The notes beneath the pieces were generated by a model. It did not search any database. It had not been told where the DNA came from and worked only from the letters and a program-made list of their open reading frames with translations. From NCBI RefSeq assembly GCF_003324565.1, contig NZ_QOLA01000002.1, positions 248,001-312,000 on the forward strand: a stretch of DNA of 64,000 nt, read 5' to 3'. Shown piece after piece: positions 35,246 through 42,757 of this stretch; the stretch's first letter is position 1; each line of letters starts with the position of its first letter. This stretch comes from Streptomyces sp. SDr-06 (GTDB taxonomy: Bacteria > Actinomycetota > Actinomycetes > Streptomycetales > Streptomycetaceae). Made by a program: the position numbers and the translations under genes.

Positions 35246-36999
35246 TGAGCCTGCTGGGGCGGCGCAAGCGGGTGCTGCTGCGCCTCGCCGGGTGGTCCCT
35301 GCTCGAATCCGCCCAGACCTTCCTCCTCGGCTTCGCCCTCGCCCTCGCCCTCGACGACGGCTTCCTCGCGGGCCGTGCCGCCACCGGCGCCGGATGGCTC
35401 GCGGCGGCCGCCGTCGCCGTGTTCGCCGGGGCCTGGGGAACCCACCGGGTGTACGGGGCGGTCGCCGACCTCGTGGAGCCCGTACGGGACGGGCTGGTGC
35501 GGGCGGTGGTGACGCGCGGCCTGCGCGAGGCGGACGACGCCGCCCTGTCCCGCCTCACCCAGCAGGTGGAGCTGGCCAGGGACACCCTCGCCGGCCTCGT
35601 CCTCGTCTCGCGCACCTTCGTCTTCACCGCCGCGGGCGCCCTCTTCGGCCTCTTCGCCCTCGCACCCCCGCTGCTCGCGGTGGTCGCGGGCCCGCTGGCC
35701 GTGGGTCTCGCCCTGTTCGCCGCGACGCTCGGCCCGCTCGCCCGCCGCCAGGAGGACCTCCTGGCCGCCGACGAACGGCTGGCCGCCGAACTGGGCCTGA
35801 TCGCGGGCGGGTTGAGGGACATCGCCGCGTCGGGCGCCCACGAGCGGGCGGCCGCGGGCGCCGGGCAGCGGATCGACGACGAGTACCGCGCGGCCCGCTC
35901 GCTCGCCCTCTGGGGGGTGGCCCGGACCTTCGCCGTGGGGATCGGCGGACGCCTGCCCCTGGTGCTGCTCCTGGTCAGCGCGCCCTGGCTGCTGCGCCAC
36001 GGCGTCACCGCGGGCGGCCTGGCGGGCGCGCTCGCCTACCTCACGCAGTCCCTGCTGCCCGCGCTCCAGGCCCTGGTGCAGGGGCTCGGCACCTCGGGCG
36101 CCCGGCTGACGGTCGTGCTGCGCAGGCTGACCGAGGGGGAGGAGGACCGCCCGGCCCCGGTGCCGTACGGGCCCGGGGCGTGGCCGGTGCGGCTGCGCGA
36201 GGTCGTCTTCGCGTACGGGCCCGGCGCCGCCCCGGTCCTCGACCGGCTCGACCTGGCCGTGCCGGCCGGCGAGCGGCTCGCGGTGGCCGGGCCCAGCGGC
36301 ATCGGCAAGTCCACCCTGCTCGCACTGATCGCCGGGGTGCTCCGGCCGGACGCCGGCGAGGTGATCAGGGGCTGCGACCGGGTGCTCGTGCCGCAGGAGG
36401 CGTACGTGTTCACCGGCACCCTCCGCGAGAACCTCGGCTACTTCTGCGAGCGGCTCCCCGACGACGAGGCCCTGGGGGAGTCGGCCGAGGCGGTCGGGGC
36501 GGGGCCGCTCCTGGAGCGGCTCGGCGGGCTCGACGCCGTGCTCGACCCCGCCGCGCTGTCCGCCGCCGAGCGCCAGCTCGTCGCGCTGGCGCGGGCCCAT
36601 GTGTCGCCCGCGCCCCTGGTGCTGCTCGACGAGGCCACCTGTCATCTCGACCCGGCGGCCGAGGCGCGCGCGGAGCGGGCGTTCACCGGACGCACCCTCG
36701 TGGTCGTCGCCCACCGCACCGGTTCGGCCCGGCGCGCGGACCGCGTACTGCTGATGGACGGGGCCCGCGCGGAACTCGGCACCCACGAGGAGCTCCTGGC
36801 CCGCTCCGCGTTCTACCGCGACCTCACCGGAACCGGCCCCTCACACCCACCCCTCCCCCTGGGAGATCCGTATCGCGTCGACCCGGTTGCGTGCCCCGGT
36901 CTTGCGGGTGATGGCGGCCATGTAGTTGCGCACGGTGCCGTTGGAAAGGTGCAGCCGGAGCGCGATGTCGGAGACCGAGGCCCCCTTCGCGGCGAGTGA
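35245..36999 (+). CDS. ramB: Lanthipeptide ABC exporter half-transporter (RamB-like) with an extended C-terminus antisense to ramR
   Basis: A 584-residue protein with a membrane domain (about 1-300) and an ATPase: Walker A VAGPSGIGKSTLL, Walker B PLVLLDEATCHLD and a switch His in VVVAHRTG. The signature loop reads LSAAERQL instead of LSGGQ, suggesting one degenerate ATP site in the heterodimer. Normal ABC proteins would end near FYRDLTG (about residue 530). Here the frame continues for some 50 more residues through bases 36841-36999, which are also the end of the convergent ramR gene, so the normal stop seems lost. Confidence 0.8.
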   Translation: MSLLGRRKRVLLRLAGWSLLESAQTFLLGFALALALDDGFLAGRAATGAGWLAAAAVAVFAGAWGTHRVYGAVADLVEPVRDGLVRAVVTRGLREADDAALSRLTQQVELARDTLAGLVLVSRTFVFTAAGALFGLFALAPPLLAVVAGPLAVGLALFAATLGPLARRQEDLLAADERLAAELGLIAGGLRDIAASGAHERAAAGAGQRIDDEYRAARSLALWGVARTFAVGIGGRLPLVLLLVSAPWLLRHGVTAGGLAGALAYLTQSLLPALQALVQGLGTSGARLTVVLRRLTEGEEDRPAPVPYGPGAWPVRLREVVFAYGPGAAPVLDRLDLAVPAGERLAVAGPSGIGKSTLLALIAGVLRPDAGEVIRGCDRVLVPQEAYVFTGTLRENLGYFCERLPDDEALGESAEAVGAGPLLERLGGLDAVLDPAALSAAERQLVALARAHVSPAPLVLLDEATCHLDPAAEARAERAFTGRTLVVVAHRTGSARRADRVLLMDGARAELGTHEELLARSAFYRDLTGTGPSHPPLPLGDPYRVDPVACPGLAGDGGHVVAHGAVGKVQPERDVGDRGPLRGE

Positions 37000-37449
37000 G
37001 AGCACGCTCAACTCCCGTTGGGTGAGCGGCATTTCGGCGGCCCTGAGGAAACTGAAGCCGAGCGAGTCGTCGACGAACCGTTTCCCCTCGGCCACCTGTC
37101 TGATGGCGAGGATCAGGCGCTCGGGTGTGCCCCCCTTGTCCACATAGCCGCGCGCGTTGGCGTCGGCGGCCCGTTTCAACGGTCCCGGACGGTGTGTGTC
37201 GGCCAGCACCAGCAGTCGGCACTTCCCGGTGCCGGGACGGCAGCCGGTGAGTTCGCCGAGCGGGGCGATGCCATAGGACTCGGAGCAGTCCAGGTCGGCC
37301 GCGCAGACGTCCGGGCTCAATAATCGCGCCAATGCCGCCGCGCCGCGCCAAGGGGCGTGGTGGACCTCCAAGTCCGATTCGCGTGAGAGGCGGTCGGCCA
37401 AGGCCGACCGCAACAGACACGCGTCGTGCACGAGAAGTACCCGGATCAC
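36841..37449 (-). CDS. ramR: LuxR-family orphan response regulator (RamR-like) with a TTA codon
   Basis: A 202-residue regulator: receiver domain (1-120) with an acidic residue at Asp9, the phosphoacceptor position Asp52 in CAADLDC and Lys105 in YVDKGG, then a LuxR-type helix-turn-helix (LTQRELSVLSLAAKGASVSDIALRLHLSNGTVRNY). The start is GTG 37449, with GGAGGA eight bases upstream. Codon 43 is TTA (37321-37323 on the plus strand), so translation should depend on the bldA tRNA. The acidic pocket has one Asp where most receivers have two, as in atypical regulators. Its convergent position after the transporter genes supports a role as cluster activator. Confidence 0.85.
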   Translation of the reverse strand: MIRVLLVHDACLLRSALADRLSRESDLEVHHAPWRGAAALARLLSPDVCAADLDCSESYGIAPLGELTGCRPGTGKCRLLVLADTHRPGPLKRAADANARGYVDKGGTPERLILAIRQVAEGKRFVDDSLGFSFLRAAEMPLTQRELSVLSLAAKGASVSDIALRLHLSNGTVRNYMAAITRKTGARNRVDAIRISQGEGWV

Positions 37450-37800
37450 GTTTCCAGCTCCTCCCAGGGTCACCGCTACCGGTGCCTTCGTTGGGCACGC
37501 AACGATTCTGGGCGGCGGTTACCCCCGTCACGGTCCGGCCGAACGGATCGGTGGGGGGCACTGGGGGCGCGCACCAGCGCACGCGGGGCGCGACACGCGC
37601 CGCCGGGGCGCACGAAACGGGGGGTGTTTCAGCCCCCGGAACCCCCTGCCCACCTGGGAGTTGAGCCGCTTCCCGCGGGAGCCGTGGGGGAGCGCATTTT
37701 CCCTTGGGATGTGCCCGGATTCGCCCGCGGGCCGGTGGGGGTTGATCGCGCGGTTTCCCGCGCCCTGGCGGTACTGGCCCCGAGGGAGCCGTCCGGGCCG
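37450..37800. other. Intergenic stretch containing one copy of a streptomycete repeat
   Basis: No gene is seen. Bases 37723-37767 hold an inverted copy of the repeat also found at 41981-42025. The rest is GC-rich with only short hairpins. Confidence 0.5.
37723..37767 (-). repeat. Dispersed streptomycete intergenic repeat, copy A
   Basis: Read on the minus strand it begins CAGGGCGCGGGAAACCGCGC and continues through CCCCACCGGCCCGCGGGC. It closely resembles copy B at 41981-42025, and a shorter fragment occurs near 27310. Such elements are frequent between Streptomyces genes, with no known function. Confidence 0.6.
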
Positions 37801-38418
37801 CTACGCCTCGGGTGGCGCGGTCAGGTCGATCAGTCTGCACACCGTCTCGATGTCGATCTTGACCTGGGCGATGGACGCGCGGCCGGACAGCCAGGTGATC
37901 AGGGCCGAGTGCCAGGTGTGCTCGATGACCCGGACCGCGGAGAGCTGCTCCGGGGTCGGGTGGTCCAGGCCCATCGCGTCCAGGATGATCGCCGTGGTCT
38001 GCCGCGAGACGGTGTCCACCTCGGGGCTCACCGAGCGGTCCGCGAACGTGAGGGCCCGCACCATCGCGTCCGCCAGGTGCGGCTCGCGCTGGAGCGCGCG
38101 GAAGGCGCGCATGAGGGTTTCGGCCACCCGGTCCGCCGACGCCTCGCCGGACGGCGGATGCTTGCGCAGGGTGCCGTGCAGGTGCTGGAGCTGGTCCTGC
38201 ATGGTGGCGACCAGGAGGTGGATCTTGGACGGGAAGTAGCGGTACAGGGTGCCGAGCGCGACCCCCGCGGCCTCGGCCACCTCGCGCATCTGGACCGCGT
38301 CGAAGCCGCCCCGGCTGGCCAGCTGGGCGCTCGCGTGCAGGATCCGGCGGCGCCGGGCCTCCTGGCGCTCCGTCAGGGGCGGGGCGGCCGCGGTGGTTGC
38401 CTTGACTTCCGCTGTCAT
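37801..38418 (-). CDS. kstR: KstR-like TetR-family repressor
   Basis: A 205-residue regulator. Its N-terminal DNA-binding part reads RRRRILHASAQLASRGGFDAVQMREVAEAAGVALGTLYRYFPSK, very close to M. tuberculosis KstR (ILDVAVELASKGGYDAVQM, AGVAVGTLYRYFPSKVHLL), followed by a ligand domain containing TEAM/ADAMVRALTFADRS. KstR represses cholesterol catabolism and is released by a steroid-CoA ligand. A perfect KstR-type operator lies 170 bases upstream, and others precede the sterol-type genes in this window. ATG 38418 was chosen; a GTG at 38451 lacks a ribosome binding site. Confidence 0.85.
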   Translation of the reverse strand: MTAEVKATTAAAPPLTERQEARRRRILHASAQLASRGGFDAVQMREVAEAAGVALGTLYRYFPSKIHLLVATMQDQLQHLHGTLRKHPPSGEASADRVAETLMRAFRALQREPHLADAMVRALTFADRSVSPEVDTVSRQTTAIILDAMGLDHPTPEQLSAVRVIEHTWHSALITWLSGRASIAQVKIDIETVCRLIDLTAPPEA

Positions 38419-38585
38419 GTGTCCCGTTCCGTTTGTCCGGTTCTCTGCCACGGTGTTCGGCGGCCCAGCATGGCAGGGGCCCCGTCGTGGCGCGAATCAC
38501 CTGATCCGGCTCTTACAGTCGCGCTACCTGCCGGTAGATTCGAAGCTCCTTGAGTGATCAAAGAACGCTCAAGAAGGATCAAGTC

Positions 38586-38599
38586 TGGAACTTGTTCTA
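38586..38599. promoter_or_regulatory. KstR-like operator (TGGAACTTGTTCTA), perfect match
   Basis: All fixed positions of TNNAACNNGTTNNA match. It lies between the divergent kstR-like gene and the glycosyltransferase operon, 54 bases before the latter's start, and so may control both. Confidence 0.7.
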
Positions 38600-38653
38600 G
38601 ATTAGCGCGAGCGGTTACGCTCCGGCGAAACGCAGTGATGAAGGGGGCCGCTA

Positions 38654-39976
38654 GTGACCGCTGAGGCCATAGAGGCAAGCCCCCGCACCGGGGAAGCGGG
38701 CCGTGAGGGCGACCGCCCGCTGCGGATCGCGCTCCTCACCTACAAGGGCAACCCGTTCTGCGGCGGCCAGGGTGTCTACGTGCGCCACCTCTCGCGCGAA
38801 CTCGCCCGGCTCGGCCACAGCGTCGAGGTCATCGGCGCCCAGCCCTACCCCGTGCTCGACGAGGGCGTGCCCCTCACCGAGCTCGCCAGCATGGACCTCT
38901 ACCGCTCGCCCGACCCGTTCCGTACGCCCGCCAAGGACGAGTACCGGGACTGGATCGACCGCCTGGAGGTCGCCACCATGCGCACCGGCGGCTTCCCCGA
39001 GCCGCTCACCTTCTCGCTGCGCGCCCGGCGCCATCTGGCCGCCCGGCGGGGCGAGTTCGACGTGGTGCACGACAATCAGACCCTCGGGTACGGGCTGCTC
39101 GCCGACGTGGGCGCGCCCCTGGTCACCACGATCCACCACCCCATCACCGTGGACCGGCGGCTCGAACTGGACGCGGCCCCCGACTGGAAGCGCCGTGCCT
39201 CGGTGCGCCGCTGGTACGGCTTCACCCGCATGCAGAAGCGGGTCGCCCGCCGGCTGCCCTCCGTGCTGACCGTCTCGGGCACCTCCAAGGGCGAGATCGT
39301 CGACCACCTCGGGGTGCCCGAGGACCGCATCCAGGTGGTGCACATCGGCGCCGACACGAACCTGTGGTCGCCCGACCCCGCCGTCGCCGAAGTGCCCGGC
39401 CGGATCGTGACCACCTCCAGCGCCGACGTGCCGCTCAAGGGCCTGGTCTTCCTCGTCGAGGCGCTCGCCAAGCTGCGCACCGAGCACCCGGCCGCCCACC
39501 TCGTCGTGGTCGGAAAGCGTGCTGAGGACGGCCCGGTCGCCCAGGCCATCGAGAAGTACGCACTCGGCGACGCCGTCCAGTTCGTCAAGGGCATCACCGA
39601 CGCCGAGCTCGTCGACCTCGTACGGTCCGCGCAGGTCAGCTGTGTCCCCTCGCTGTACGAGGGCTTCTCGCTGCCCGCCGCCGAGGCCATGGCCACCGCA
39701 ACCCCGCTGCTCGCCACGACCGGCGGCGCGATCCCGGAGGTCGCCGGCACCGACGGCGAGACCTGCCTGGCGGTGCCGCCCGGGGACGCCGGAGCCCTGG
39801 CGGCCGGACTCGCCCGGCTGCTCGGCGACCCGGCGCTGCGGGCCCGCCTCGGCACGGCCGGCCGCGAACGCGTCCTGGAACGCTTCACCTGGGCCCGCGC
39901 CGCCCAGGGCACCGCCGAGCTCTACCGCGAGGCGATCGCCGCCCAGGGCCGCACGGCCCGGAAGGCAGCCAGGTGA
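38654..39976 (+). CDS. GT4-type glycosyltransferase
   Basis: A 440-residue GT-B enzyme: N-terminal domain with LLTYKGNPFCGGQGVYVRHLSRELARLGHSVEVIGAQPYP (acceptor/donor loop GGQGVY), VVHDNQTLG and TTIHHPITVDRR, and C-terminal domain with IVHIGADTNLW, LVVVGKRAE and SLYEGFSLPAAEAMA (donor-binding E-x7-E). Uses a nucleotide sugar; acceptor unknown. GTG 38654 follows AAGGGGG. First of a three-gene operon with a methyltransferase and an (alpha/alpha)6-barrel protein. Homologous three-gene sets occur in other actinobacteria (recalled, not checked). Confidence 0.8.
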   Translation: MTAEAIEASPRTGEAGREGDRPLRIALLTYKGNPFCGGQGVYVRHLSRELARLGHSVEVIGAQPYPVLDEGVPLTELASMDLYRSPDPFRTPAKDEYRDWIDRLEVATMRTGGFPEPLTFSLRARRHLAARRGEFDVVHDNQTLGYGLLADVGAPLVTTIHHPITVDRRLELDAAPDWKRRASVRRWYGFTRMQKRVARRLPSVLTVSGTSKGEIVDHLGVPEDRIQVVHIGADTNLWSPDPAVAEVPGRIVTTSSADVPLKGLVFLVEALAKLRTEHPAAHLVVVGKRAEDGPVAQAIEKYALGDAVQFVKGITDAELVDLVRSAQVSCVPSLYEGFSLPAAEAMATATPLLATTGGAIPEVAGTDGETCLAVPPGDAGALAAGLARLLGDPALRARLGTAGRERVLERFTWARAAQGTAELYREAIAAQGRTARKAAR

Positions 39977-40132
39977 CCCGGAGCACGAACCGCGGGCGCC
40001 CCGCGTCCGTCCCCCCGGGCCGCCCCGCGCCCCAGACGCCCGGCCGCACCGCGGCCCAAGGGGGTGCCTGGTGACACGGCACCCCCGACACCCCGGCCGA
40101 CCCCATCCCCCCGTCCGCGAAAGCAGGCATCC

Positions 40133-40876
40133 GTGCTGACCGTCGACTTCTCCCGCTTCCCGCTCGCCCCGGGCGACCGCGTGCTCGACCTGGGCTGCGG
40201 CGCGGGCCGGCACGCCTTCGAGTGCTACCGGCGCGGCGCCCAGGTCGTGGCCCTCGACCAGAACGGCGAGGAGATCCGCGAGGTCGCCAAGTGGTTCGCC
40301 GCGATGAAGGAGGCCGGGGAGGCCCCCGAGGGCGCCACCGCCACCGCCATGGAGGGCGACGCGCTCAACCTGCCGTTCCCCGACGAGTCCTTCGACGTCG
40401 TGATCATCTCCGAGGTCATGGAGCACATCCCCGACGACAAGGGCGTGCTCGCCGAGATGGTCCGGGTCCTGAGGCCCGGCGGCCGCATCGCGGTCACCGT
40501 GCCGCGGTACGGCCCGGAGAAGGTGTGCTGGGCGCTGTCCGACGAGTACCACGAGGTCGAGGGCGGCCACATCCGCATCTACAAGGCGGACGAGCTCATC
40601 GGCAAGATGAAGCAGGCCGGCCTCAAGCCGTACGGCACCCACCACGCGCACGCGCTGCACTCGCCGTACTGGTGGCTCAAGTGCGCCTTCGGGGTCGACA
40701 ACGACAAGGCGCTGCCGGTCAAGGCGTACCACCAGCTGCTGGTCTGGGACATCATGAAGACGCCCGGCATCAGCACGCTCACCCGGCTCGCCGAGCGGGC
40801 GCTCAACCCGGTCGTCGGCAAGAGCTTCGTGGCGTACGCGACCAAGCCCCACCTGCCCGTGAGCGCCGCCAAGTGA
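40133..40876 (+). CDS. Class I SAM-dependent methyltransferase
   Basis: A 247-residue methyltransferase with motif I VLDLGCGAGRHAFE, motif II ALDQNGEEI, the EGDALNLPFPDESFDVVIISEVMEHIPDD block (motif IV, residues about 80-105) and VLRPGGRIAVTVP. The substrate is not predicted. The start is GTG 40133 behind GCAGG, about 160 bases after the glycosyltransferase stop. The next gene overlaps its stop by four bases. Confidence 0.85.
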   Translation: MLTVDFSRFPLAPGDRVLDLGCGAGRHAFECYRRGAQVVALDQNGEEIREVAKWFAAMKEAGEAPEGATATAMEGDALNLPFPDESFDVVIISEVMEHIPDDKGVLAEMVRVLRPGGRIAVTVPRYGPEKVCWALSDEYHEVEGGHIRIYKADELIGKMKQAGLKPYGTHHAHALHSPYWWLKCAFGVDNDKALPVKAYHQLLVWDIMKTPGISTLTRLAERALNPVVGKSFVAYATKPHLPVSAAK

Positions 40877-41949
40877 CGTCGCCGGAGCGCACCGAACACC
40901 TCGTGCTGCCCGGGGTGCTCACCGCCGGGCAGGCCGGGCGGACGGTCACCGCCCTGCTCACCGCGCAGCGCGCCGACGGAGCCATCCCCTGGTTCCGCGG
41001 CCACCACCTCGACCCCTGGGACCACACCGAGGCCGCGATGGCGCTGGACGCGGCGGGCGAACACGCCGCCGCCGAGCGCGCCTACGACTGGCTCGCCCGG
41101 CACCAGAACGAGGACGGCTCCTGGTACGCCGCCTACCACGACGGCGAGCACGACAAGGTCACCGACCGCGGCCGCGAGTCCAACTTCGTGGCCTATGTCG
41201 CGGTCGGCGTCTGGCACCACTATCTGGCCACCGGCGACGACACCTTCCTCGACCGCATGTGGCCCACGGTCCACGCGGCCGTCGAATGGGTCCTCGCCCT
41301 CCAGCAGAGCGGCGGGCAGATCGGCTGGAAGCGCGAGGAGGACGGCGCCGCCGTCGCCGACGCGCTGCTCACCGGCAGCTCCTCCGTGCACCACGCGCTG
41401 CGCTGCGCGCTCGCCATCGCCGAACAGCGCGAAGAGCCGCAGCCCGACTGGGAGTTGGCGACCGGCGCGCTCGCCCACGCCATCCAGCACCACCCCGAGC
41501 GCTTCCTCGACAAGTCCCGCTACTCGATGGACTGGTACTACCCGGTACTCGGCGGCGCCCTCACCGGCGCGGCCGCCAAGGCCCGCATCGAGTCGATGTG
41601 GGACGACTTCGTGGTGCCCGGCCTCGGAGTGCGCTGCGTGCTGCCCAACCCCTGGGTCACCGGCGGCGAGAGCTGCGAACTGGCCCTCGCGCTCTGGGCG
41701 ATGGGGGAGTCCGACCGGGCCCTCGACATACTCCAGTCCATCCGGCACCTGCGCGACGAGGCGACGGGCATGTACTGGACGGGTTACGTCTTCGAGGGCA
41801 ACCGCGCGGTGTGGCCGGAGGAGCTCACGACGTGGACGGCGGGCTCGCTGCTCCTCGCGGTGGCGGCCCTCGGCGGCGACGAGGCCACCACCGCGGTCTT
41901 CGGCGGCACCCACCTCCCCCGGGGCCTGCCCCCGTCCTGCTGCGACTAG
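40873..41949 (+). CDS. (Alpha/alpha)6-barrel protein (prenyltransferase/squalene cyclase-fold or six-hairpin glycosidase-like)
   Basis: A 358-residue protein of repeated helix pairs: FRGHHLDPWDHTEAAMALDAAG, RAYDWLARHQNEDGSWYAAYHDGEHDKV, NFVAYVAVGVWHHYLATGDDTFLDRMWPTVHAAVEWVLALQQSGGQIGW, SVHHALRCALAIA, SYELALALWAMG-like repeats. The QNEDGSW and LQxSGGQIGW motifs are those of the barrel family. No DxDD or other cyclase motif was found, so glycan processing is as likely as terpene chemistry. Start GTG overlaps the methyltransferase stop (GTGA). Confidence 0.7.
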   Translation: MTSPERTEHLVLPGVLTAGQAGRTVTALLTAQRADGAIPWFRGHHLDPWDHTEAAMALDAAGEHAAAERAYDWLARHQNEDGSWYAAYHDGEHDKVTDRGRESNFVAYVAVGVWHHYLATGDDTFLDRMWPTVHAAVEWVLALQQSGGQIGWKREEDGAAVADALLTGSSSVHHALRCALAIAEQREEPQPDWELATGALAHAIQHHPERFLDKSRYSMDWYYPVLGGALTGAAAKARIESMWDDFVVPGLGVRCVLPNPWVTGGESCELALALWAMGESDRALDILQSIRHLRDEATGMYWTGYVFEGNRAVWPEELTTWTAGSLLLAVAALGGDEATTAVFGGTHLPRGLPPSCCD

Positions 41950-41980
41950 CCAGACCTCGGATGCGGTCACCGCACGCCGG

Positions 41981-42025
41981 CAGGGGCGCGGGGAACTGCG
42001 CGACCGGCCCCCACCGGCCCGCGGG
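41981..42025 (+). repeat. Dispersed streptomycete intergenic repeat, copy B
   Basis: Begins CAGGGGCGCGGGGAACTGCG and continues CGACCGGCCCCCACCGGCCCGCGGG. It matches copy A at 37723-37767 in opposite orientation. This sequence type is very common between Streptomyces genes. Confidence 0.65.
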
Positions 42026-42164
42026 TGAAGCCCCCCGCCCCACCGGCCCGAGGGCGAGGCCCCCCGCCCTCGCGGAAGCGCCCCGTACGGAGTCGCCCGG
42101 GTGGCGCAGTGCCGCGGCCCGGGTGAGGCTGCCGGGGAGGCCGAAACATCCCCCGGAGGTCATC

Positions 42165-42734
42165 GTGCCCAGTACGTTCCCCATCCGCCGCATAGTCGTG
42201 GCGGTCGTCCTTTCCTGCGCCGTCCTGGTGTCGACGACCGCCTGCGGAGGAGAGACCAAGTCCACTCAGGCCGCCGCGCTGACCGTGGCCGAGAGCACCC
42301 CCTCGCCGACCGCGTCGGCCGAGCGGCAGAAGCTGGCCAAGACGCGCTTCGTCGCCAACGCGGGACTCGCGGCCGGCGCCGCCTACCAGTGGATCGTGAA
42401 ACCGTTCAAGGCGGGCAAGTTCAAGAAGGGCGCCAAGGGCCGCACCTTCGCCCTCGTCAAGGCGGGCCTCGCGGGCGCGTTCACGTACAACCGCCTGAAG
42501 GCCGCCACCGAGAACGCCAAGGGCGACCCGCTGCTCTCCAAGGCCCTCGCCCCGCTGTCCTCGGGCATCGACTCCCTCAAGGACCTGCCCACCAAGCTGC
42601 GCAAGGGCGACGCGAGCGACGCCGACGTCGGCAAGTTCGAGAACGTGATCGGCGGAGTGAAGGACGCGGGCCAGAGCGCCGGAGCGCCGGTCAAGGACCA
42701 GGTGCCCTCCGCCGGGCAGCTCTCCGGAGGCTGA
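42165..42734 (+). CDS. Small predicted lipoprotein of unknown function
   Basis: A 189-residue protein. The start is GTG 42165 with GGAGGTC upstream. It has a basic N-terminus, a hydrophobic signal and a candidate lipobox (VSTTAC-GG) near residue 27. The mature part has a Lys/Ala-rich helical region (KFKKGAKGRTFALVKAGLAGAFTYNRLKAA) and a C-terminal KFENVIGGVKDAGQSAG. It is likely anchored on the outer face of the membrane. No family is recognised. Confidence 0.65.
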   Translation: MPSTFPIRRIVVAVVLSCAVLVSTTACGGETKSTQAAALTVAESTPSPTASAERQKLAKTRFVANAGLAAGAAYQWIVKPFKAGKFKKGAKGRTFALVKAGLAGAFTYNRLKAATENAKGDPLLSKALAPLSSGIDSLKDLPTKLRKGDASDADVGKFENVIGGVKDAGQSAGAPVKDQVPSAGQLSGG

Positions 42735-42757
42735 GCCCCGCACCTCGGCGGCCGGTC

